DNA of 26,416 bases from JAZSMJ01 sp045535815 (GTDB taxonomy: Bacteria; Bacillota; Clostridia; Oscillospirales; CAG-272). The notes beneath the pieces are model-generated. The model was not told where the DNA came from. It ran no database searches and worked only from the letters and a program-made list of their open reading frames with translations. Positions 15,479 to 21,320 of this stretch are shown piece after piece (within the stretch, counting starts at the first letter, position 1; each line of letters starts with the position of its first letter). The DNA is taken from assembly GCA_045535815.1 (NCBI GenBank), contig JAZSMJ010000074.1:1-26416 (forward strand), read 5' to 3'. Both the position numbers and the translations under genes were made by a program.

Positions 15479-16003
15479 TTGAAACGTTTTATAATTTGTT
15501 TTTTACTGATCGCAGTATTACATACCACGCTTTCCTGCAGTCAAGAACCGAAACTTGATCTGCTTGAATACCAAAACTCTGCTGCTCACAGCGTAACGCT
15601 CAGAATAAACGGTGAAGAATACCGTGCCGATATAGACAGATCTGCGCCCGACTGCACAAGGCTGACGCTTACCTCACCAAAGAATCTTTCGGGCTTTTGT
15701 ATATATCTTGCGAGTGCAGGAGCAGAGCTTGAGGTGGACGGCGTAAGGGTCCCCCTCAAGATAAAGGGTATGCTGAAATATATCCCTTCCCTCTTTTCGC
15801 TCACAGAAGATATGATAGAGGATACCGGCCGTGAGAGCTTCGAGGGGATAGACTGCATCAGAGCAACTGCAAAAACGCAGGATATAGAGGTAACGCTCAT
15901 GCTTAAAGCAGACGATGGCGAGCCGATCGTAATAAAGGCTCAAAGCGGAAGCGGAAGCTCACTTGAAATGATTTTTGAAGAAGCCAATACAAACACCTAT
16001 TAA
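15479..16003 (+). CDS. Small predicted lipoprotein
   Basis: The protein has about 174 residues, with a lipoprotein signal MKRFIICFLLIAVLHTTLSC ending at a cysteine near residue 20 (lipobox TLSC, imperfect at -3). The mature part has strand-rich segments (SVTLRINGEEYRADID; ELEVDGVRVPLKIKGMLKYI; DIEVTLMLKADDGEPIVI) that resemble the outer-leaflet LolA/LppX-like fold, but I do not recognise a family. The TTG start at 15479 is chosen because a G-rich site lies 8 bases upstream; an ATG at 15461 would add six residues but has no ribosome site. It lies 50 bases after the two-TM gene and 20 bases before alr. It may act in the envelope with them; no direct evidence. Confidence 0.65.
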   Translation: MKRFIICFLLIAVLHTTLSCSQEPKLDLLEYQNSAAHSVTLRINGEEYRADIDRSAPDCTRLTLTSPKNLSGFCIYLASAGAELEVDGVRVPLKIKGMLKYIPSLFSLTEDMIEDTGRESFEGIDCIRATAKTQDIEVTLMLKADDGEPIVIKAQSGSGSSLEMIFEEANTNTY

Positions 16004-16023
16004 TATAAGGAAGTTTTCAGATA

Positions 16024-17124
16024 ATGATTCCAGTTTCATCCGTAACACACGCAGAGATAAATCTTATCCAGCTTGCCGAAAACTATTCGATACTGAAAAG
16101 GCTGGACCCTAACTGCGAAATGATGTGTATAATGAAGGCGGACGCCTACGGACACGGCGCTGCCGAATGTGCAAGAGTGCTGTTTGACCTGGGCGCACGT
16201 CATTTCGGCGTCGCAACGGTAGACGAAGCGATTGAGCTTCGCTCTGTACTCGGAGAGAGTGCAGAGATACTCATTCTCAGCTTCGTTCCCCCGCAGTATG
16301 CAGGCCTTCTCGCTGAAAAGAATATAATGCAAACGGTGATGTCAAAGGAGTATGCAATAGCACTTGCCGAGTCGGCAAAGGCGCCTGTGCGAATACAGAT
16401 AAAGCTCAACACCGGCATGAACAGAATAGGCTTTAGCGACGATGCCGAGGGTCTTTGCGAGATAATGGAAACGGTAAAGATGCAAAATCTTATAACCGAG
16501 GGAATATTCACTCACTTCGCCTGCGCAGATATGCCGTCGTCGGATATGACGCTTCTCCAGGCAAAGCGGTTTGAGGATGCACTCAGACAGCTTGAGGGCG
16601 CAGGATGCTCATTCAGATATAAGCACCAGTGCAACAGCGCAGGATATATAAACTTCCCCTCACTTCATATGGGACTTGCAAGATGCGGTATAATACTCTA
16701 CGGCCTTTTGCCGTCCGATAATACCGAAGGACACGGCATAAAGCCGATAATGACACTTCGCTCGTCGGTATCGCAGATACATAAGGTAAAGAAGGGCGAG
16801 TCTGTCAGCTACGGCGCTATCTACACGGCAGACGAGGACTGTATGCTCGCAACGGTACAGATGGGATACGCCGACGGATTTATCCGTGGCTACAGCAATG
16901 GAAACGTTTACATAAACGGTAAAAAGTGCCCCATTCGAGGCAGGGTCTGTATGGATCAGTTCATCTGTGACATATCGGATGCCGGAGAGGTCAGAATGGG
17001 AGACGACGTTATCCTGTTTGACGCAGAGCATAAGGTAGACGAGCTTGCCCGTGTTGCAGGCACCATAAACTACGAATCCATCTGTATGATAAGCAAGCGC
17101 GTCCCGAGAATATATAAGAAATAA
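16024..17124 (+). CDS. alr: Alanine racemase
   Basis: Alr is the PLP-dependent enzyme that makes D-alanine for peptidoglycan. The 366-residue protein has the PLP lysine in MKADAYGHGA at residue 38, the barrel segments KLNTGMNRIGF near 123 and FTHFACAD near 160, HQCNSAGYINFP near 203 and the catalytic tyrosine in ESVSYGAIYT near 260. RVCMDQF near 305 belongs to the C-terminal beta domain. Length is normal. A site AAGGAAG sits about 12 bases before the ATG. A clear terminator at 17165-17197 ends the transcript. An isozyme for spore germination control is a formal alternative, since the genome appears to make spores. Confidence 0.95.
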   Translation: MIPVSSVTHAEINLIQLAENYSILKRLDPNCEMMCIMKADAYGHGAAECARVLFDLGARHFGVATVDEAIELRSVLGESAEILILSFVPPQYAGLLAEKNIMQTVMSKEYAIALAESAKAPVRIQIKLNTGMNRIGFSDDAEGLCEIMETVKMQNLITEGIFTHFACADMPSSDMTLLQAKRFEDALRQLEGAGCSFRYKHQCNSAGYINFPSLHMGLARCGIILYGLLPSDNTEGHGIKPIMTLRSSVSQIHKVKKGESVSYGAIYTADEDCMLATVQMGYADGFIRGYSNGNVYINGKKCPIRGRVCMDQFICDISDAGEVRMGDDVILFDAEHKVDELARVAGTINYESICMISKRVPRIYKK

Positions 17125-17164
17125 TTCTCCACTTGGGAAAATTTTGATAATTACTACTATAAAG

Positions 17165-17197
17165 AATCGGCAGAGACATTGTTTCTCTGCCGATTTT
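17165..17197 (+). terminator. Rho-independent terminator after alr
   Basis: A 12-bp stem, AATCGGCAGAGA (17165-17176) with TCTCTGCCGATT (17184-17195), loop of seven, followed by TTTTG. It is 40 bases past the alr stop. Confidence 0.88.
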
Positions 17198-17207
17198 GTG
17201 ATACAAT
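17179..17207 (+). promoter_or_regulatory. Weak promoter candidate for the DUF559 gene
   Basis: TTGTTT (17179-17184) and TACAAT (17202-17207) have 17-bp spacing, overlapping the alr terminator stem. An AGGAGA ribosome site (17228-17233) and ATG at 17241 follow. Confidence 0.4.
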
Positions 17208-17240
17208 AAAGTCAACATAGAATTCGCAGGAGAATTAATT

Positions 17241-17624
17241 ATGTCGCTTGATTATAATGAAAAGAATATTACTCTTGCTAAAGATTTGCGCAAAAATGCA
17301 ACACCGCAGGAAAATCATCTTTGGTATGATTTTTTATCTAAATACGAAATCAGATTTCAGCGTCAAAAAGCGATTGATAATTTTATAGCAGACTTTTACT
17401 GTCACAAAGCGAAACTTATTATTGAAATAGACGGCTCTCAACATTATACCGAAAAAGGACAACATAAAGACGAATTCCGTACTGAAATCCTTGAAGGCTA
17501 CAATTTGAAAGTTATACGATTTACCAATCGACAAGTCAATACAAATTTTCGAGGTGTGTGTGGATATATCGATGCTGTAGTAAAAGCCTCCCTCCGAGAG
17601 GGAGGTGGCACGGCAAAGCCGTGA
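17241..17624 (+). CDS. DUF559 (Vsr/PD-(D/E)XK-like) endonuclease-domain protein
   Basis: This 127-residue protein has the DUF559 pattern: an N-terminal ARDLR-like helix (LAKDLRKNATPQENHLWYDF), then FQRQKAIDNFIADFYC and KLIIEIDGSQHY, which supply the D...E-x-D catalytic arrangement of Vsr-type nucleases, then EGYNLKVIRFTNRQV near 90. DUF559 proteins are small, mobile nucleases often found with repeats; no cellular role is established. Codon use is AT-rich and unlike alr, suggesting transfer. The last dozen residues (ASLREGGGTAKP) are encoded inside the palindromic repeat beginning at 17586, so the natural C terminus has been replaced or extended by the repeat. The gene is complete, with a good ribosome site. 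Confidence 0.85.
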   Translation: MSLDYNEKNITLAKDLRKNATPQENHLWYDFLSKYEIRFQRQKAIDNFIADFYCHKAKLIIEIDGSQHYTEKGQHKDEFRTEILEGYNLKVIRFTNRQVNTNFRGVCGYIDAVVKASLREGGGTAKP

Positions 17625-17848
17625 CGGAAGGAGAGTGCGTGCAGGTCGGTCGCATTTAGAATGTGCAATCACAGATGGCGACCTTGTCAAATATTCCAAT
17701 GCGCTTATAGACCGCAATGGAATATTTGCAATATGAAGTGCGTGCAGATAATCTATAGATGATTCAAAAAATGAAGAACATCTATATTTTTGTATACGCA
17801 GGCTCCCTCAGTCTCGCTATGCTCGACAGCTCCCTCCCGGAGGGAGCC
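17586..17848. repeat. Palindromic-end repeat element, copy 1 (263 bp)
   Basis: The left end (type A) is GCCTCCCTC-CGA-GAGGGAGG, then TGG, an inner hairpin CACGGC/GCCGTG and GACGGAAGGAG. The right end (type B), read on the opposite strand, is GGCTCCCTC-CGG-GAGGGAGC, then TGTC, an inner hairpin CGAGCATAGCGAG-like and ACTGAGGGAGCC. The core (17640-17810) has a 16-bp inverted repeat with one mismatch (17688-17703 / 17713-17728), a GGTCGC/GCGACC pair (17648-17653 / 17678-17683), GTGCGTGCAG twice, and a palindrome ATCTATAGAT (17751-17760). No protein is coded in the core. A related element lies at 24877-25033 in reverse orientation. Confidence 0.75.
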
Positions 17849-17868
17849 TTATACAACATGCTTTTTAC

Positions 17869-17917
17869 TATACAAGAAGTGGTCCGTGTCTAAAGATACG
17901 GACCACTTAATTGTATA
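17869..17917. repeat. Long near-perfect inverted repeat
   Basis: TATACAA (17869-17875) and AAGTGGTCCGTGTC (17877-17890) pair with GATACGGACCACTT (17895-17908) and TTGTATA (17911-17917), with only a G versus AA interruption and one G-T pair. Total stem is 21 bp with a TAAA loop. There is no good T-run on either strand, though it sits where the nitroreductase transcript should end. Confidence 0.7.
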
Positions 17918-17964
17918 AAGAAAACCACGCAATTGCGGGTAAACATCGTCTCTATTCCATCGTA

Positions 17965-18705
17965 TCAAAAATCAAACTGCTTAAGATATTCCCCTACAGA
18001 GCGGGACATCTCACGGGAAAAGTCGGAATTGTACTTCCTCTCGCAAAACGCCTTCATATATTCCTCGTAGCTCTTCTTCTCGGCTCTGATACCGAAAAGG
18101 TCGGAAAGCTCGCCCTCGTTCATTTCACGGTAAGCGTTCTCATGAACTATATGCTCCATATCGGCACGGCGCGGCTTTGAGCGCTCCCTTTGCTGATCGG
18201 TGGGATATCCGAATACCAGCATTGCCGCAGGGAAAACGTATTTCGGGAGATTCAGAAGGGCACGCTGCTCCTCGCAGTTCTCCATAATATCTCCTATGTA
18301 GCAGCTGCCTATACCCAGGCTATGTGCGGCGGTGACCGCATTCTGTGCAGCAATATTTGCATCGCTTACCGCAAGAAGCAGATCTCCGACAGATGGCAAG
18401 CGTGGCTCACAGCCGGCATACCTGAATGCATCGTACCACTTTTTGCAGTCTGCACAGAAGATAAGCACCAGCTTGGCAGTTGCGATAAACGGCTGATGAT
18501 CGCAAGTTTCGACAAGACGGTCTTTTATAGCTTGATCGGTAACGTCAATTATGGTATAAAGCTGCTGATTTCCCGCAGTCGGCGCCTGGCAGGCGGCATT
18601 TATGATAGCGTCCTTTATATCCTTCGGTATCTCTCGCTCGAGAAAAGCCCTCGTAGATCTTCTCTCGCTCAGCTCTCTTATGGTCTGGTTCATAATACCG
18701 TCCAT
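17965..18705 (-). CDS. Nitroreductase-family FMN oxidoreductase
   Basis: This 246-residue flavin enzyme of the nitroreductase superfamily has RRSTRAFLEREIP near residue 17 (FMN phosphate contact), ACQAPTAGNQQ near 38, and SLGIGSCYIGDIMEN near 135 for the isoalloxazine pocket. VFGYPTDQQRERSKPRRA near 170 resembles NfsA/FRP-type members. Such enzymes reduce nitro compounds, quinones or flavins with NAD(P)H; the natural substrate is unknown. The start at 18705 comes one base after the hprK stop (TAA-A-ATG) with GGAG seven bases before it, so the gene is translated from the hprK transcript. The C terminus carries an extra helical stretch (YEEYMKAFCERKYNSDFSRE) seen in clostridial members. Confidence 0.88.
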   Translation of the reverse strand: MDGIMNQTIRELSERRSTRAFLEREIPKDIKDAIINAACQAPTAGNQQLYTIIDVTDQAIKDRLVETCDHQPFIATAKLVLIFCADCKKWYDAFRYAGCEPRLPSVGDLLLAVSDANIAAQNAVTAAHSLGIGSCYIGDIMENCEEQRALLNLPKYVFPAAMLVFGYPTDQQRERSKPRRADMEHIVHENAYREMNEGELSDLFGIRAEKKSYEEYMKAFCERKYNSDFSREMSRSVGEYLKQFDF

Positions 18706-18706
18706 T

Positions 18707-19648
18707 TTACTCCATCTGACCTATCTGCTGCATTATCTTGTTGTTGAACTCAACCGCAGTATTGTATCCCATCTTCTTCTGACGGTTGTTCATAGCGGCG
18801 ATCTCAAAGATAATGGCAAGGTTTCTGCCGGGGTGAACGGGAATGGTAACGGTCGGTATATCAATACCGAGAATATTGGTGTACTCGGTCTCCATACCGA
18901 GACGGTCGTACATCTTGCCGTTTACCCAGTTTTCAAGATTTATTATAAGGTCTATCTTCTCGGTGTTCTTAACGGCACCCATACCGAAGATACGTCTGAC
19001 GTCAACTATACCGATGCCTCGAAGCTCGATATAATGTCTTATTATCTCGGGAGATGAGCCGACCAGCGTCTTTGAGGAGACCTTCTTGATCTCGACCGCA
19101 TCGTCGGCAATAAGGCGGTGGCCACGCTTAACAAGCTCGATAGCCGTCTCGCTCTTACCGATTCCGCTGTCGCCCATTATAAGTATACTCTCGCCGTAAA
19201 CCTCAACGAGAACGCCGTGTCTTGTTATCCTCGGCGCAAGGCTTACGCTGAGCGAAGCGATACGCGCCGCCATAAATTCGGAGGTCGTTCTGTGGGTGCG
19301 AAGAAGCGGTATTCCGTGCTCCTTTGAAAGTGCAAGGAATTCGTCAAATATCTCAAGAGAGGATGAGAAAATGACCGCAACCGGATCACGCAGCATAAAA
19401 TCCTTTATACGCATATATCTCTCGTCAGAAGAAAGCCCCGAAAGATATTCGTGCTCACTCTTGCCGATGACCTGTATCCTCTGCGGCTCAAAATGTCCGA
19501 AAAATCCGGTCAGCACAAGTCCGGGACGGCTGACGTCCGTTCTCATAACGTCGACGTTCCTCTCGGGCATATATATTATCTCAAGCTGAAATTCGTCTAT
19601 TACAGATTTCAGCGGTACGGTATAGATCTCCTGTGACGTATTATCCAT
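18707..19648 (-). CDS. hprK: HPr kinase/phosphorylase
   Basis: HprK phosphorylates HPr at serine 46 (and reverses it) in response to glycolytic state, driving CcpA catabolite repression in Firmicutes. The 313-residue protein has an N-terminal regulatory domain (1-130), HGVLVEVYG near 144, Walker A GDSGIGKS at 159-166 and LIADDAVEIKK near 184. The family signature LRGIGIVDVRRIFG is near 218 and the C-terminal PVHPGRNLAIIFEIAAMN near 272. Length is typical. The start follows GAGG by 9 bases, and a promoter TTGACT-17-TATAAT lies at 19683-19711. The gene overlaps functionally with the nitroreductase downstream, which starts one base later. Confidence 0.96.
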   Translation of the reverse strand: MDNTSQEIYTVPLKSVIDEFQLEIIYMPERNVDVMRTDVSRPGLVLTGFFGHFEPQRIQVIGKSEHEYLSGLSSDERYMRIKDFMLRDPVAVIFSSSLEIFDEFLALSKEHGIPLLRTHRTTSEFMAARIASLSVSLAPRITRHGVLVEVYGESILIMGDSGIGKSETAIELVKRGHRLIADDAVEIKKVSSKTLVGSSPEIIRHYIELRGIGIVDVRRIFGMGAVKNTEKIDLIINLENWVNGKMYDRLGMETEYTNILGIDIPTVTIPVHPGRNLAIIFEIAAMNNRQKKMGYNTAVEFNNKIMQQIGQME

Positions 19649-19682
19649 GTGATATACCTCGCTTTCATTAACGTATATAAAT

Positions 19683-19711
19683 ATTATAATATCTTTAAGA
19701 GCTCAAGTCAA
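19683..19711 (-). promoter_or_regulatory. Sigma-A promoter of hprK
   Basis: On the minus strand TTGACT (19706-19711) and TATAAT (19683-19688) have 17-bp spacing, about 35 bases before the hprK start. Confidence 0.75.
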
Positions 19712-19753
19712 TATATCGCTTAACACTTTGCGTTTTTTGCACATAAAATAATA

Positions 19754-19785
19754 GCAGGCGGAGCTTTGAATGCCTGCCGTTTTTT
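19754..19785 (+). terminator. Terminator-like hairpin in the dpaA upstream region
   Basis: GCAGGC (19754-19759) pairs with GCCTGC (19772-19777) over a 12-base loop, followed by CG and six T (19780-19785). No plus-strand gene precedes it within 2.6 kb except alr/DUF559, so it may insulate dpaA from read-through of the hprK promoter region or be an attenuator. The stem is short. Confidence 0.4.
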
Positions 19786-19819
19786 AAATGTTAGAAATGA
19801 AAGGAACACCTGATACTGT

Positions 19820-20719
19820 ATGACTTGCGATATAAAACTCGGTGTGCTGGGCGGTGATATGCGCCAGTACGTGCTTGCGTGCGGTCTGGCGGCAGAAGGC
19901 TTTGAGGTAGCGGCGTACGGTTTTGACCTGTGTGACGGATCGTCGTGCGACACGGGAGCCTTCGCCACGAAATGCTCATCACCCGAATGTGCGATAAGGG
20001 CATCGTCAGCCGTTATACTGCCCATTCCGGCAAGCAGTGACAATATAATACTTAACTGTCCCCTCTCGTCAAGAGGAGGCGTCAGAATATGCGATATACT
20101 TGATAAATGCTCGGGAAAGCTTGTGATAGGTGGCAAGCTCAGCCCTCAGATACGGGCTATGTGCACCGAGCGAGGAATAGAATACGTTGATTTTTACGAG
20201 CGTGAGGAGCTGCAGATAGCAAACGCAGTGCCGACTGCCGAGGGTGCGGTGGAAACAGCGCTTCGAGAGCTTTCGGTAACGCTTTTTGGCGCTGACGCCG
20301 TTATATGCGGATACGGCAGGATAGCCAAGGTGCTATCACCTCTGCTCAGAGCCTTTGGCGCTAAGGTTACGGTAGTTGCAAGAAGGCGTGAGCCGAGAGC
20401 CTGGTGCGATGCACTCGGATTCAACAGCGCCGATATGAGTGAGCTTGGCGATGCGGTAAAGAATGCCGACGTCATCTTCAACACAGTGCCTCAAACGATA
20501 ATCACGTCGGATATACTTAAAAATATGAAAAAGAGCACGGTGATAATCGACCTTGCGTCAAAGCCGGGAGGCGTAGACCTTGAGTCGTCAAAGGAGCACG
20601 GTATAAAAACGGTATGGGCTCTTGCCCTGCCGGGAAAGACCGCCCCGATAAGCGCCGGAAGGATAATCCTTAAGACCGTCCTCGATATACTCGCTGAAAA
20701 GGGGGTATGTGCGCAATGA
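19820..20719 (+). CDS. dpaA: Dipicolinate synthase subunit A
   Basis: DpaA (SpoVFA) works with DpaB to oxidise dihydrodipicolinate to dipicolinic acid, the calcium chelator of the spore core, made in the mother cell. The 299-residue protein opens with KLGVLGGDMRQYVLACGLA, has an internal Rossmann motif VICGYGRIAKVLSPLLRAFG near 155 followed by VTVVARR, and ends with IIDLASKPGGVDL and WALALPGKTAPISAGRII, all family features. Length is normal. The Shine-Dalgarno AAAGGAA is about 13 bases from the ATG, a bit far. No sigma-A promoter is obvious; a sporulation sigma (sigma-K in Bacillus) would be expected from family knowledge. It overlaps dpaB by ATGA. Confidence 0.93.
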   Translation: MTCDIKLGVLGGDMRQYVLACGLAAEGFEVAAYGFDLCDGSSCDTGAFATKCSSPECAIRASSAVILPIPASSDNIILNCPLSSRGGVRICDILDKCSGKLVIGGKLSPQIRAMCTERGIEYVDFYEREELQIANAVPTAEGAVETALRELSVTLFGADAVICGYGRIAKVLSPLLRAFGAKVTVVARRREPRAWCDALGFNSADMSELGDAVKNADVIFNTVPQTIITSDILKNMKKSTVIIDLASKPGGVDLESSKEHGIKTVWALALPGKTAPISAGRIILKTVLDILAEKGVCAQ

Positions 20720-21273
20720 TAGGATACGCACTGTGCGGCTCGTTCTGTACCTTTGCGCAGTCGGTAGAGGCTCTCAAGAGCCTTGCAAGAGATAACGATA
20801 TCCTGCCGATAATGAGCAGCAATGCATATACCACCGACACCAGATTCGGTACGGCAGAGCACTTTCGTGAGCAGATAGAGGACATCTGCAAAAGGAAGAT
20901 AATAAGCACGATAAAGGATGCAGAGCCCATCGGACCTAAAATAAATCTGGAGCTTCTGATAATAGCTCCCTGCACCGGCAACACGCTTGCCAAAATATCC
21001 GCAGGAATAACAGACACCCCCGTAACCATGGCGGCAAAGGCGCACCTGAGATGTGCAAGGCCGTTGCTTATCGCCCTTGCGTCAAACGACGCCCTCGGAG
21101 CAAATCTCAAGAATATAGGAGTGCTGTGCGAAAAAAAGAGCGTCTATCTTACGCCCATGCTGCAGGACGACCCGATAAAGAAGCCCTATTCGCTGGTAGC
21201 CGATTTTTCAAAAATATCCGAAGCGGCAGCCGCCGCCATCAGCGGAAAACAGCTCCGCCCGATATTTTTGTAA
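20716..21273 (+). CDS. dpaB: Dipicolinate synthase subunit B (flavoprotein)
   Basis: DpaB (SpoVFB) is the flavoprotein-like partner of DpaA. The 185-residue protein has MIGYALCGSFCTFAQS at the start, PIMSSNAYTTDTRFG near 40, and IIAPCTGNTLAKISAGITDTPVTMAAKAHLR near 85-115, the flavodoxin-like FMN region. LIALASNDALGANLKNIG and VYLTPMLQDDP follow, as in the family. The ATG at 20716 overlaps the dpaA stop (ATGA) and has a G-run about 11 bases upstream; an in-frame ATG at 20707 is too close to that site. The pair implies that the organism can make, or recently could make, heat-resistant spores. A bidirectional terminator follows. Confidence 0.93.
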   Translation: MIGYALCGSFCTFAQSVEALKSLARDNDILPIMSSNAYTTDTRFGTAEHFREQIEDICKRKIISTIKDAEPIGPKINLELLIIAPCTGNTLAKISAGITDTPVTMAAKAHLRCARPLLIALASNDALGANLKNIGVLCEKKSVYLTPMLQDDPIKKPYSLVADFSKISEAAAAAISGKQLRPIFL

Positions 21274-21282
21274 AGAAAAGCA

Positions 21283-21320
21283 AACGGGAAATGACAAATA
21301 TGTCATTTCCCGTTGTTTTT
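21283..21320. terminator. Bidirectional terminator between dpaB and the large lipoprotein gene
   Basis: A 14-bp stem, AACGGGAAATGACA (21283-21296) with TGTCATTTCCCGTT (21301-21314), loop AATA, is followed by GTTTTT on the plus strand and by TGCTTTTC on the minus strand. It serves the convergent genes dpaB and the lipoprotein, touching the latter's stop codon. Confidence 0.85.
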
